A program made the position numbers and the translations under genes. Shown piece after piece: positions 9,553-18,534 of a stretch of DNA of 64,000 nucleotides. Under the pieces are notes generated by a model that saw only the letters and a program-made list of their open reading frames with translations, was not told where the DNA came from and did no database searches. Each line of letters begins with the position of its first letter. The stretch's first letter is position 1. Source of the stretch: JAAUUJ01 sp964392245 (GTDB taxonomy: Bacteria; Cyanobacteriota; Cyanobacteriia; Thermostichales; Thermostichaceae); contig CAYMOX010000014.1 in the NCBI GenBank assembly GCA_964392245.1, forward strand, positions 1 to 64,000, read 5' to 3'.

Positions 9553-10885
9553 GGCCTTCATCCTGAGAACGGGGTGATGAGGCGCGATAGGGCTGCCACT
9601 TTTCGGGATCATTGTTGAGGCGATGTTCCAGTCCATCTCGCTGATGCACAAGATCAAAGCCCTCGGGTTTCAGGGAAGAACGCTGGTTGTGCAGTAAGCC
9701 CAATACCCCAGACTGCCCGGAGGAGGTATGCTCTGGACCGGGGGTGGGAACCATGTTGGGGCGATAATCCAGCGGTTCATCATAGGCAACGATCAAGCCC
9801 TCATAGTTGCGCAGCACCACTTTACCGGGGGACTGACTGATCATGTACTGGGGTTGCACAGGCACCTTGCCTCCCCCATCCGGCAGATCAACCACATAGG
9901 TGGGCACCGCATAGCCACTGGTGTGACCCCGGAGTCCTTCAATGATTTCCAACCCCTTCGCTACGGTGGTGCGAAAATGTCCAGCACCGCGCACCAGATC
10001 GCACTGGTAAAGATAATAGGGACGCACCCGGTTACGCACCAGTTTGTGGGCCAGAGTTTTCTGGATCTCAACACTGTCATTAATGCCCGCCAGCAGCACG
10101 GTCTGATTGCCCAGCACAATTCCACTATCCGCCAGGGCCGCTAAGGCTTGTCCTGCCTCGGGAGTCATCTCTTTGGGATGATTAAAGTGAACATTGATCC
10201 AGAGGGGATGGTACTGTCGCAGCATTTGACAGAGATCGGGTGTGATCCGCTGAGGCAGAAAGGCAGGGACCCGCGACCCAATGCGAATGACCTCAATATG
10301 CTCAATGCTGCGCAGCTGCTCCAGTAAATAATTGAGTAAAGGAGTGGAAAGGGTGAGAGGATCTCCCCCACTGAGAAGCACATCTCGCACCTGAGGGGTA
10401 CGGCGCAGGTAATCCAGCTGAGCTTCCAGTTCATCCCGCCGGAAGGCCATGCTGGGATCCCCCACGATCCGGCTGCGGGTACAGAAGCGACAGTAACTGG
10501 CACAATGGATGGTGACCAACATCAGGACACGATCCGGATAACGATGCACCAGTCCAGGAACAGGGCTGTGCTGATCCTCAGCGAGACTGTCAGCTCTCAT
10601 GCCCTCAAAGGCCTCTAACTCTCGTCCCAGAGGAATGATCTGGCGTCGAACTGGACAATTGGGATCTTTGGGATCCATTAAGCTGGAAAAGTAGGGGGTA
10701 ATATCTACGTGGAATTTGTTGTCAGCTTCCAGCCCTGCGATCTCTTCAGGGGTCAGGTCAAGGATCTGAGCCAGTTGCTCGCGACTGCTCAACCGGTGAC
10801 CCAACTGCCACTGCCAGTCATGCCAGGTTTCATCCGGAATGTCAGCCCAGATGGCGGGTCGAGGTGTACCCTGAAATGTATGCAT
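9530..10885 (-). CDS. KamA-family radical SAM aminomutase-like protein
   Basis: A 451-residue protein of the lysine 2,3-aminomutase family. The radical SAM cysteines are C128, C132 and C135 in CASYCRFC, followed by LLSGGDPL, which binds SAM. The PLP-binding region PTYVVDLPDGGGKVP is present. Members move the amino group of lysine or a related amino acid from carbon 2 to carbon 3; in bacteria without lysine fermentation the substrate is often unknown, and EpmB is a related branch. The N-terminal residues 10-75 resemble the KamA N-terminal helical domain. The last 60 residues are low-similarity and polar. It is convergent with the kinase, with a 23-bp overlap. Confidence 0.85.
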   Translation of the reverse strand: MHTFQGTPRPAIWADIPDETWHDWQWQLGHRLSSREQLAQILDLTPEEIAGLEADNKFHVDITPYFSSLMDPKDPNCPVRRQIIPLGRELEAFEGMRADSLAEDQHSPVPGLVHRYPDRVLMLVTIHCASYCRFCTRSRIVGDPSMAFRRDELEAQLDYLRRTPQVRDVLLSGGDPLTLSTPLLNYLLEQLRSIEHIEVIRIGSRVPAFLPQRITPDLCQMLRQYHPLWINVHFNHPKEMTPEAGQALAALADSGIVLGNQTVLLAGINDSVEIQKTLAHKLVRNRVRPYYLYQCDLVRGAGHFRTTVAKGLEIIEGLRGHTSGYAVPTYVVDLPDGGGKVPVQPQYMISQSPGKVVLRNYEGLIVAYDEPLDYRPNMVPTPGPEHTSSGQSGVLGLLHNQRSSLKPEGFDLVHQRDGLEHRLNNDPEKWQPYRASSPRSQDEGLTTSSAS

Positions 10886-11080
10886 ACACTAAGCTGCGTT
10901 TGGTAAAAATCTATTTTTAGAGGAAACCGTGTAGCTATTCTATCAGTGCACCGGGCTAACTTTCAAATGGTTCTGCCTTTCTCAAGCGGACTTCAGTAAG
11001 GTGTTCGATACCGAACTTCCTCGTTTTCAGAGTGATCGGTGCCCCCGTTTGTTGCCCATGTTCAATCTCGGAGGTAAGCA

Positions 11081-11839
11081 ATGCCCCCCAAAATCGTTTC
11101 CATTCACTCCTACCGCGGCGGAACGGGGAAATCGAATTCGACGGCAAATTTGTCGGCCCTGGTGGCCAGTCAGCGCAAACGGGTGGGGGTGGTAGACACT
11201 GATATTCAGTCTCCTGGCGTCCACATTTTATTTGGCCTGGAGGATGTAAGCACAGGACCAACTCTGAACGACTATCTCTGGGGAAAATGCGGGATCGAGG
11301 AGGCGGCTCGGGATGTTACCCCCCCTGTGATTAAAAAGCGTGGGGGTTCGCTATTTTTGGTCCCCTCCAGTGTCAAAGCCGGAGATATTGCCCGCGTCCT
11401 GCGGGAGGGGTACGATGTGGGGCTGCTCAATGAGGGATTTCGTACTCTGGTTCAAAAGCTGAAGCTGGATTACCTCTTTATTGATACCCACCCTGGTCTG
11501 AACGAGGAAACCCTCTTGTCTATTACCATTTCAGACATCCTGGTTCTGCTCTTGCGACCGGATCGACAAGATTTTCAGGGCACTGCGGTGACCATCGATG
11601 TGGCCCGACGTCTGGATGTCCCCAAAATGTTGCTGGTGGTCAACAAAGTCTTACCCGCCTACGACTTTAATGCAGTGCGCAAGCAGGTGGAGCAAACCTA
11701 CAACGCTCCTGTCGCTGGGGTGCTGCCCCTTGCAGAAGACCTGATCCGGCTGGCCAGTGGTGGACTTTTCTGTGTACAACACAGCGATCATCCCTGGAGT
11801 GAAACCATGCGCAAAATTGCGGTTCAGATCATGACCTGA
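11081..11839 (+). CDS. MinD/ParA-family ATPase
   Basis: A 252-residue P-loop ATPase with a deviant Walker A motif, YRGGTGKSN (residues 11-19), where the signature lysine KGGxGK is replaced by R. VVDTDIQSPGVH follows as the switch I/A' region and LFIDTHPGL is Walker B. GGAGGT sits 6-8 bases before the ATG, a strong ribosome site. No chromosomal parB or minC/E lies nearby, so a role in DNA partition or division is not supported by context. Related stand-alone ATPases position or regulate other proteins. Its stop is 3 bp from the end of convergent bioY. Confidence 0.8.
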   Translation: MPPKIVSIHSYRGGTGKSNSTANLSALVASQRKRVGVVDTDIQSPGVHILFGLEDVSTGPTLNDYLWGKCGIEEAARDVTPPVIKKRGGSLFLVPSSVKAGDIARVLREGYDVGLLNEGFRTLVQKLKLDYLFIDTHPGLNEETLLSITISDILVLLLRPDRQDFQGTAVTIDVARRLDVPKMLLVVNKVLPAYDFNAVRKQVEQTYNAPVAGVLPLAEDLIRLASGGLFCVQHSDHPWSETMRKIAVQIMT

Positions 11840-11842
11840 GGT

Positions 11843-12430
11843 TCAGGAGAAAAGCAGTCGACGCGCTATCAGTGCCAGAAAGGCGGTTGTTGAAGTAACG
11901 ATGAAGTGACCGGGCAAAACATACCCTGAATATAAAGCAATTAATTTGAAGAGCTCTGCATTCCAGGTAACTCGACCCACCAGATAACTGATCCCGGTGA
12001 GGTGAACCAGGATCAAACCCGAGAAGCAGGCCAGCCCCAGATCTTTGAGGGTACTGGGATAAAACTGCTTGGGCCCGGCGAAGGAACGATCCCGAGGTTG
12101 AGGCCGAAATGCTAACAGTCCACAAGCCCAGGAGGCAGGAATAAACCCCAGAAGATAGCCGAAGGAGGGTTCCTGCAGATAAGAAAGTCCCCCTCCATAG
12201 CTAAAGATCGGTTGTCCGGTCAATCCCAGAGCGATGTAGATCATCTGAGCATAAACTCCAGCACTGGCTCCCCCCAGGCAGGCTGTCATCAGCACTCCCC
12301 CCATTTGCAACGAAAAGTGGTATCCCGCCAACACAGGCGCGGATTCAGGCAGGGTGACCTGGATCAGAGTTCCAACCATGGTGAGGAGGACACCAATGGC
12401 AACCCAGAAAAACTGCAGGGGTGTCAGCAC
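11843..12430 (-). CDS. bioY: BioY, biotin-specific S component of an ECF transporter
   Basis: A 195-residue membrane protein with about six hydrophobic segments. It contains the BioY hallmarks: a GYHFSLQMGGVLMTACLGG-like segment near residue 40, then GGGLSYLQEPSFGYLLGF, which forms part of the biotin-binding pocket. BioY takes up biotin alone or with the EcfA/EcfT energising unit, neither of which is in the window. The start is GTG. It is divergent from trmB, and the alternative upstream starts of trmB would run into its first codons. Confidence 0.9.
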   Translation of the reverse strand: MLTPLQFFWVAIGVLLTMVGTLIQVTLPESAPVLAGYHFSLQMGGVLMTACLGGASAGVYAQMIYIALGLTGQPIFSYGGGLSYLQEPSFGYLLGFIPASWACGLLAFRPQPRDRSFAGPKQFYPSTLKDLGLACFSGLILVHLTGISYLVGRVTWNAELFKLIALYSGYVLPGHFIVTSTTAFLALIARRLLFS

Positions 12431-12549
12431 CGCAGAAACCTCAGGAAGGCCAATCCAGTGTATTCTCTCTTATGCTGAAGGAGCGATCTTCCTCTCTATA
12501 CAGGTTTATGAAAACGGAGTCTCCCTTTCCCAACGGGTTTTCTCCAGAC

Positions 12550-13290
12550 ATGGCCATGGATCAAGAACCGACTCACCTGCCGCTCGAATTCCGCTGGCTA
12601 CTGCAGCCACAACCTGCCCCCACCAGTCCTGGTCTGGATCACCGGGTGCGCAATCACGTCAATCCCCTCAGTGCCCTCTACGCCACACCTGCTTCCCCAC
12701 CCCATTGGGAACGGATGTATGCCCGCCTGGATCAGCCCTTTCACCTGGATATCGGCACTGGTACTGGGCGGTTCTTACTGGCCATGGCCCATGCCTATCC
12801 AAACTGGAATTTCCTGGGGGTGGAGATCCGTCGTCCCTTGGTGGAGCGGGCGAACCGCTGGTGTCAGGAGCTGCAACTGGATAACATTACCTTCCTTTTT
12901 GCCAACATTAATGTAACCCTGCCCCATTTGTTTGCCCCGGGAGATCTGGCACGGGTGTCGATTCAGTTTCCGGATCCCTGGTTTAAAAAGCGGCATCAGA
13001 AACGACGGGTAGTGCAGCCTCAGCTGGTGGCGGAGCTGGCTCGACTGCTGCAGAATGGGGGGCAGGTCTTTCTACAGTCAGATATTCATGAGGTGGCGGT
13101 AGAGATGGCAGAGCGATTTCATCAGCATCCCTCCTTTCATCCCTCCCCTCCGGGGTTACTCGCCGACAACCCTCTCCCGATCCCCACCCTGCGTGAGGTG
13201 CAATGTCTACGGGAGGGATTACCTGTCTATCGCTATGCTTTTATCTGTAAGCACCGTGAGATTAGTGCTCCTGCAAATCCAGCATCCTGA
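12550..13290 (+). CDS. trmB: tRNA (guanine-N7-)-methyltransferase TrmB
   Basis: TrmB methylates G46 of tRNAs using SAM. Visible signatures are VRNHVNPLS, the SAM motif LDIGTGTGRFLLA, FLGVEIR, and the family-specific SIQFPDPWFKKRHQKRR (near residue 140). The start is uncertain: in-frame ATGs lie at 12421, 12472, 12508, 12550 and 12556. I chose 12550 because conservation begins shortly after it and a longer form would overlap bioY or its promoter. The product is about 246 residues, with a proline-rich N-terminal extension before the usual first conserved block. Its 3' end overlaps the convergent SDR gene by 29 bp. Confidence 0.9.
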   Translation: MAMDQEPTHLPLEFRWLLQPQPAPTSPGLDHRVRNHVNPLSALYATPASPPHWERMYARLDQPFHLDIGTGTGRFLLAMAHAYPNWNFLGVEIRRPLVERANRWCQELQLDNITFLFANINVTLPHLFAPGDLARVSIQFPDPWFKKRHQKRRVVQPQLVAELARLLQNGGQVFLQSDIHEVAVEMAERFHQHPSFHPSPPGLLADNPLPIPTLREVQCLREGLPVYRYAFICKHREISAPANPAS

Positions 13291-14122
13291 TCCACATGCG
13301 ATCCGCCCAGGTGGCCGGAAGCAGTCGGATGAGTCCTAACCCCAGTTTCCCAGCTCCAAACGCAGTGTAACGGGGAGCCGGATTGGGGGCAGTCAAGGCT
13401 TTGATCATCACATCCACCACCTTCTCCACGGGCCAGGCAATCCGGTCAATCGATTGGGCCCGACCCTCCATCCGTTCCAGCACCTCCTGGTAAGGACTGT
13501 TCTGAGCGACCACCGAGGCAGTTTTTTCCGCCGCAACCCGAAAAAATTCTGTAGACACGGGTCCTGGCTCAATCACCACCACCCGGATCCCGAAGGGAGC
13601 AACCTCCACGCGCAGGGCGTCACTAATGGCTTCGACCGCGTGTTTGCTGGCATTATAGATCCCACTGAAGGGCATGGAGATCTGTCCAGCAACCGAGCTA
13701 ATGTTCATGATCAGGCCCTGCTGCCGCTGGCGCATTTGAGGGAGGAGCGCACGGGTGAGGGTGAGGAGGCCAAACACATTCACATCAAACTGCTGTCGGA
13801 CCGCATCCTCATTCACTTCTTCAATCGGTCCCATCTGCCCAAAACCAGCATTGTTGACCAGCACATCCACCTGGCCAAAGTGATCCAGGGCTTTTTCCAC
13901 CAATACCTTCACCTGCTGCGGATCGGCCATGTCGGTGGGGACAACCAGCACCTCTCCACCTTTGCGGATCACCAGATCCTTCACCGTTTGCAACACCCCT
14001 TCCCGACGAGCGGCCAGCACCATCTTGCATTTACTCTCGGCCAGACGTAAAGCCAGCGCTTCACCAATGCCGGAGGAGGCTCCAGAAATCAAGACAACTT
14101 GCTCACTGAGGGGTGCGGCCAT
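13262..14122 (-). CDS. Short-chain dehydrogenase/reductase
   Basis: A 286-residue SDR. The NAD(P)-binding turn is GASSGIGEA, NNAGFG stabilises the fold, and the catalytic set is the Ser of ISSVAG with Y-x3-K in YNASKHA. AARRE after strand 2 favours NADPH. The tail from residue 255 is hydrophobic with basic residues and could associate with membranes, as in related SDRs acting on lipids; that is inference. It stands alone between trmB and the peroxiredoxin gene. Confidence 0.85.
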   Translation of the reverse strand: MAAPLSEQVVLISGASSGIGEALALRLAESKCKMVLAARREGVLQTVKDLVIRKGGEVLVVPTDMADPQQVKVLVEKALDHFGQVDVLVNNAGFGQMGPIEEVNEDAVRQQFDVNVFGLLTLTRALLPQMRQRQQGLIMNISSVAGQISMPFSGIYNASKHAVEAISDALRVEVAPFGIRVVVIEPGPVSTEFFRVAAEKTASVVAQNSPYQEVLERMEGRAQSIDRIAWPVEKVVDVMIKALTAPNPAPRYTAFGAGKLGLGLIRLLPATWADRMWIRMLDLQEH

Positions 14123-14368
14123 TGAGTTTACCGTCGCAAAACCGCCTTCATCGTAACCCTAGAAGTGAACCGCCTCAGCCGTGAGGAACCTCAGAGTCTT
14201 CTCAGGATCATTAACTAAAGTCATGATGAATGATGACTGGGATGCAGATCATCGCTGGACTAGGATGAAGGTCTTGCATCTTTAGATTGCCGTCGCTCCA
14301 CCCTGTGTCCAGGCTCACTGATACAGTCACGACACATCAGGTCGAGCAGAATACCAAGGAGGTTAACA

Positions 14369-15004
14369 ATGACACTTCAACTGGGCGATACCGTTCCTAA
14401 TTTTTCTCAAAAATCTTCTGAGGGCGACATTGACTTCTACACCTGGGCAGGAGGTAGCTGGGTTGTTTTCTTTTCTCACCCCGCAGATTACACCCCGGTT
14501 TGCACCACAGAACTGGGAGAAGTGGCCAGGCTCAAGGATGAATTTGCTAGACGCAATGCCAAAGTGATCGCTCTGAGTGTGGATGATGAGCAATCCCATA
14601 AAGGTTGGATCGGGGATATCAATGAAACCCAGTCCACCACTGTGAATTACCCGATCATTGCCGATGCGGACAAGAGTGTTTCTCAGCTCTACGGCATGAT
14701 TCACCCCAATGCCAACCCCAGCCTCACGGTGCGGACGGTTTTTGTGATCGATCCCCAGAAGAAACTACGCCTAACGATCACTTACCCCCCGGCGACGGGG
14801 CGCAACTTTCAGGAGATCCTGCGGGTCCTGGACTCTCTGCAGTTAACCGACAACTACGGGGTGGCCACCCCTGTAAACTGGCAGGATGGCGATGATGTAG
14901 TCGTAGTTCCCTCTATCTCTACCGAGGAAGCCAAGCAGAAGTTTCCTAAGGGTGTAAACGAGATCAAACCCTATCTGCGCATGACCCCTCAGCCCAATAA
15001 GTAA
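14369..15004 (+). CDS. 1-Cys peroxiredoxin (Prx6 type)
   Basis: A thiol peroxidase of 211 residues that reduces hydrogen peroxide and organic hydroperoxides. The peroxidatic cysteine is C45 in HPADYTPVCTTELG and it is the only cysteine, so it belongs to the 1-Cys group. The Prx6-type C-terminal domain with PATGRNFQEILRVLDSLQ is present. An AAGGAGG sequence 7 bases before the ATG is a strong ribosome site. The 245-bp upstream gap contains a short inverted repeat (AGTCAT/ATGACT, 14219-14238) that might be regulatory. Confidence 0.93.
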   Translation: MTLQLGDTVPNFSQKSSEGDIDFYTWAGGSWVVFFSHPADYTPVCTTELGEVARLKDEFARRNAKVIALSVDDEQSHKGWIGDINETQSTTVNYPIIADADKSVSQLYGMIHPNANPSLTVRTVFVIDPQKKLRLTITYPPATGRNFQEILRVLDSLQLTDNYGVATPVNWQDGDDVVVVPSISTEEAKQKFPKGVNEIKPYLRMTPQPNK

Positions 15005-15018
15005 CCCGATCCTTCTCT

Positions 15019-15057
15019 CACCCCCAAACCCTCCACCCAGAGTCATGGGGGTGTTTC
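15019..15057 (+). terminator. Terminator after the peroxiredoxin gene
   Basis: CACCCCC (15019-15025) pairs perfectly with GGGGGTG (15047-15053), followed by TTTC. The loop is 21 bases, so the hairpin is less compact than a classical terminator. Confidence 0.5.
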
Positions 15058-15110
15058 ATTCTGATCTAAGGTGGGTTGAGAACCTTTGCCCTGCCAGACC
15101 GGATTATGCA

Positions 15111-16238
15111 ATGACAACTGCTATTCTTACCCAGACGCTTCCAGGCTATGTTTATACCGATCCTGCGATCTTTGCTAAAGAGCAAGAACAGCTTTTTTCC
15201 AGGATGTGGATCTATGTCGCTCGTCCGGAAGATCTTCCTGACGCTGGAAATTTCAAGTGCATCAATGTAGGCGGGGAGAATATCATTCTGGTGCGGGGAC
15301 AGGATCAGCAGTTGCGGGCCTTTTACAATGTTTGCCGCCATCGGGGCTCCCGTCTCTGTACTGAAGCATCAGGATCACTCAGTGTTCTCCGCTGTCGTTA
15401 TCATGCCTGGGGGTATGGGTTGGACGGATCACTGATCTCGGCTCCCAACGCGACAGCGCTGACAGAATTTGATCCCAGTCAATTTAGCCTGATCCCTCTG
15501 AACCTGGAAATCTGGCAGGGGATGGTCTGGATCAATCTTTCTGACCATCCAACCCCTCTGCAGGAGCATGTGCGCCCTTTCATTCTGGAACGCATGGGAA
15601 TGTGGGAAGTCTTCGCGGCTTATCCCTGGGAACAACTCAGAACCGGGAAAAAGATCTCCTACACTGTTGAGGCGAACTGGAAACTGATCCTGGAAAACTT
15701 TCTGGAATGCTACCACTGCACCCATGTCCACCCAGAACTCTGCCGCCTCCTACCAGGGTTTCGTCAGGGAGGATCCTATCTGGCTGGAACGGGAGTGGGC
15801 ACCCAACTCGCTGAGCAGGTGGAAGCCTTCAGTAGGAGTGGTCGCAGTCACTTCCCCATCTTTGCAAACCTCCGCCCAGAGGATCAGCGCGCCTATTACG
15901 GCTTTGTCATCTATCCCAATCTGATGATCAACCTGCTCCCAGATCAGGTGGTGATCCATCAAGCTCAGCCCCTGAGTCCGATTCAAACGCGGGTAACCTG
16001 TGAGTGGCTGTTTGAAGACAGGACGGTCCAGGATCCAGAGTTTGATCCCTCGGATGCCGTTGCCATTTTTGATCTGATCAATCGTCAGGACTGGGAAGTC
16101 TGTGAATTAGCTCAACAGGGAGTGGGATCCAGAGCCTTTAGTCAAGGTGGTGTCTATCTCCCCGCTGAATCGGATCTTGCGTTATTTACCCAGATGATCC
16201 GAGAGCGCCTACAGGATCTGGATGGGCAAGCGAGTTAG
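15111..16238 (+). CDS. Rieske non-heme iron oxygenase, alpha subunit
   Basis: A 375-residue ring-hydroxylating-type oxygenase. The [2Fe-2S] Rieske ligands follow C-x-H-x17-C-x2-H (CRH ... CRYH), and the mononuclear iron site is NFLECYHCTHVHP with a later Asp in the DWEVCE segment. The spacing and the GVGSRAF tail resemble oxygenases of quaternary amines (carnitine, choline, glycine betaine) more than aromatic dioxygenases, but I cannot fix the substrate. No reductase gene is adjacent, so electrons must come from elsewhere, for example photosynthetic ferredoxin. The ATG at 15111 is preferred because conservation starts there and the longer frame would begin inside the terminator region. Confidence 0.85.
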   Translation: MTTAILTQTLPGYVYTDPAIFAKEQEQLFSRMWIYVARPEDLPDAGNFKCINVGGENIILVRGQDQQLRAFYNVCRHRGSRLCTEASGSLSVLRCRYHAWGYGLDGSLISAPNATALTEFDPSQFSLIPLNLEIWQGMVWINLSDHPTPLQEHVRPFILERMGMWEVFAAYPWEQLRTGKKISYTVEANWKLILENFLECYHCTHVHPELCRLLPGFRQGGSYLAGTGVGTQLAEQVEAFSRSGRSHFPIFANLRPEDQRAYYGFVIYPNLMINLLPDQVVIHQAQPLSPIQTRVTCEWLFEDRTVQDPEFDPSDAVAIFDLINRQDWEVCELAQQGVGSRAFSQGGVYLPAESDLALFTQMIRERLQDLDGQAS

Positions 16239-16921
16239 GCGGTGACCAATTCTGGCCGACGGCTATTGCGGATCCCTTCAATCGCTTCGGCATAGCTAGG
16301 AGCCTTGAACACAGCGGATCCCGCCACAATGGCATTGGCTCCCACTTCCAGCACCTGCCAGGTGTTATTGGCTTTCAGACCTCCATCCACCTCGATCCAG
16401 GGATCCAAACCGCGCTCATCACACATGCGACGCAGTTCCCGGATCTTGGGCACCACTTCCGGAATAAAGCTCTGACCTCCAAAACCGGGGTTCACGCTCA
16501 TGATCAACACCATGTCGCAGAGTTGCAGCACATAGTCGATCAACTGCAGAGGACTACCGGGGTTGAGGACGACACCTGCTTTCTTGCCCAGATCCTTAAT
16601 TTGACCCAGGGTGCGGTGCAGGTGAGTGGTGGCACTGGTTTCAGCGTGAACATAGATGTGATCCGCCCCCGCTTTGGCAAAGTCAGCCACATAGCGCTCG
16701 GGCTCCACGATCATCAGATGCACATCCAGGGGTTTGCTGGTCACAGGTCGCAGGGCTTCCACCACCAGAGGGCCAATGGTGATATTCGGAACAAAGCGTC
16801 CATCCATGACATCCACATGGATCCAATCCGCCCCCGCTTCGTCCACTGCCTTGACTTCCTCACCCAGACGGCTGAAGTCAGCAGATAAGATCGAGGGGGC
16901 AATGACAACAGGTTTGCTCAT
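16235..16921 (-). CDS. rpe: Ribulose-phosphate 3-epimerase
   Basis: Interconverts ribulose-5-phosphate and xylulose-5-phosphate in the Calvin cycle and the oxidative pentose phosphate pathway. The 228-residue TIM barrel shows SILSADFSRL, the metal-binding HVDVMDGRFVPN, HLMI, MSVNPGFGGQSF and EVDGG, all family signatures with catalytic Asp and His residues in place. Its stop overlaps that of the convergent Rieske oxygenase by 4 bp. It is the usual single-copy cyanobacterial enzyme. Confidence 0.97.
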   Translation of the reverse strand: MSKPVVIAPSILSADFSRLGEEVKAVDEAGADWIHVDVMDGRFVPNITIGPLVVEALRPVTSKPLDVHLMIVEPERYVADFAKAGADHIYVHAETSATTHLHRTLGQIKDLGKKAGVVLNPGSPLQLIDYVLQLCDMVLIMSVNPGFGGQSFIPEVVPKIRELRRMCDERGLDPWIEVDGGLKANNTWQVLEVGANAIVAGSAVFKAPSYAEAIEGIRNSRRPELVTA

Positions 16922-17001
16922 GACAGACGGGCCTCGGATGCAGCACCTCTATCGTAGGATGTTTCGGATCCTTAAGGAATCTTTTCTAATCGGGAGGCAG
17001 C

Positions 17002-17232
17002 ATGGCTGAGAAACCTTACACCCCCATCAGCTGCGATCTCCACGATCATCTGCTAGCTTATGCCACCCTGCGCCGGATCTGCGTCGTTATCTACACCAAT
17101 GAAGCAGGAGAAGAAGTCGATGTTCAGGATCAGATCGTGGATGTTTACACCCAATCGGGAGAAGAGTTTCTGAAATTACAGGGTGGAACAGTGATCCGGT
17201 TGGATCATCTGATCCGGGTTGAGCCTATCTAA
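17002..17232 (+). CDS. Rof (YaeO)-like Rho-binding antiterminator family protein
   Basis: A 76-residue protein beginning with YTPISCDLHDHLLAYAT, which aligns with the E. coli Rof/YaeO opening (Y-x-P-I-x-C-D-x-x-D), followed by an Sm-like beta barrel ending LDHLIRVEP, comparable to LDKI in Rof. In enterobacteria Rof binds the Rho hexamer and blocks termination. Cyanobacteria are generally described as lacking Rho, so this copy may bind another partner or RNA. GGGAGG lies about 7 bases before the ATG. It is a single gene between rpe (divergent) and ubiA (convergent). Confidence 0.75.
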   Translation: MAEKPYTPISCDLHDHLLAYATLRRICVVIYTNEAGEEVDVQDQIVDVYTQSGEEFLKLQGGTVIRLDHLIRVEPI

Positions 17233-17362
17233 TTCATGCTTCTAAGTCTTTTCACCATCAAATCACTTCTCTGGGCAAATCTTGCTCGGAAAAACTACCT
17301 CTTAATAAGAGATGAAAGAAAAAATAGGTTCTGAGACTGAACCGGGTCATCTCGGAGGCAAG

Positions 17363-18268
17363 TTAATTCAATAGGGAACCCGAGATCATGCCCAAAAGCA
17401 GAACAAACCCCTGAGCCACATTGCATTGAAAAATAAATGGATAGAGCGAACGGGGATGATTAACGTCATGCAGTCTCCAGGTTTGCCAGATCCAGCCAGC
17501 CCCAGCCAGGATCAGAGTCCCATAGTAAGTAAAATGGAGGCCAAGACTCAAGCCAGTACAGAGTAAAAGGATCGCTGTCCCCAGGAAAAAAAGACCAACG
17601 GCTGTCGGGGTTAGCTGACCAAAGAAACGCGCACTGGAATGGATCCCAGCCCGCTCATCATCTTCTCGATCCGAAAGAGCATACACAGTGTCAAACCCCA
17701 GAGTCCAGAGGATCGTGGCGGCCCAGAGAAAACCAGGGGCAGGTTCCCAGATCGGTCGGGTTGGATCTTGACCTGTAACTGCAGTCCAGCTGATCAACAC
17801 CGCAAATCCCCAGGCCAGGGCTAACACCAGTTGCGGCACTGGAAAGACCCGCTTGGCTCCGGGGTAAAGAAGGATCACAGGGACAGCCGCGACACAAAGA
17901 TAAAAAGTAGTGGGATTCAAGAAACTACTCAGGATCAGCGCACACTCCAAACCCATCAGCAGGAACACCACACCCACAATCACCGACAGTTCCCGTGAAG
18001 CCAGAGGCCGGGTGCGAGTCCGCTCCACCAGCGGATCCAGATCTCGATCCCAAAGATCATTCACCACACACCCCACCCCACTGGTGGCAACCGTTCCCAG
18101 GATCATCACCAGCACCAAACTCCAGGGAGGCGTCCCCTGCCCCGCCAGAAATACCCCCCAAAGTGCTGGAACCATCAAGATCAATCGACCTGTGGGCTTA
18201 TGCCAGCGCAACAGACGAATAATCGCCCAGGTGGTGGGGATCACCCTTGGTTTCCCTGTGGTGGTCAT
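17363..18268 (-). CDS. ubiA: 4-hydroxybenzoate polyprenyltransferase (plastoquinone pathway)
   Basis: A UbiA-family membrane enzyme that attaches a polyprenyl (in cyanobacteria solanesyl) chain to 4-hydroxybenzoate. It has about eight hydrophobic helices. The first Asp-rich motif is NDLWDRDLD and the second is YALSDREDD, both needed to bind magnesium and prenyl diphosphate. The ATG at 18268 is preferred to 18313 because GAGGACAG lies upstream and homologues begin near there. Product length is 301 residues. The chorismate lyase at 33213 would supply its substrate. Confidence 0.9.
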   Translation of the reverse strand: MTTTGKPRVIPTTWAIIRLLRWHKPTGRLILMVPALWGVFLAGQGTPPWSLVLVMILGTVATSGVGCVVNDLWDRDLDPLVERTRTRPLASRELSVIVGVVFLLMGLECALILSSFLNPTTFYLCVAAVPVILLYPGAKRVFPVPQLVLALAWGFAVLISWTAVTGQDPTRPIWEPAPGFLWAATILWTLGFDTVYALSDREDDERAGIHSSARFFGQLTPTAVGLFFLGTAILLLCTGLSLGLHFTYYGTLILAGAGWIWQTWRLHDVNHPRSLYPFIFQCNVAQGFVLLLGMISGSLLN

Positions 18269-18534
18269 GAGGCTGTCCTCTGCAATCTGAGACCGATTCC
18301 ATCCTATCGACAAGGATCGGTTGAGCCAGAGAATTCAAGCTTTGGTATGGGCGGCGGAGGATCTGAAAATGATTGATGGCTTGCTTGTGCAAGAGAAACT
18401 CTCTGGGCAGCAGGAGCTGGACCAGATTAATCATTTCTTTACCTAAAATTAACCACATGTTTCCTGGGATACACGTAGCTCCGAGGGAGGAATGATAGTA
18501 TTCATGATGTTCTCTTAACCCCTTCTTAACTCCT

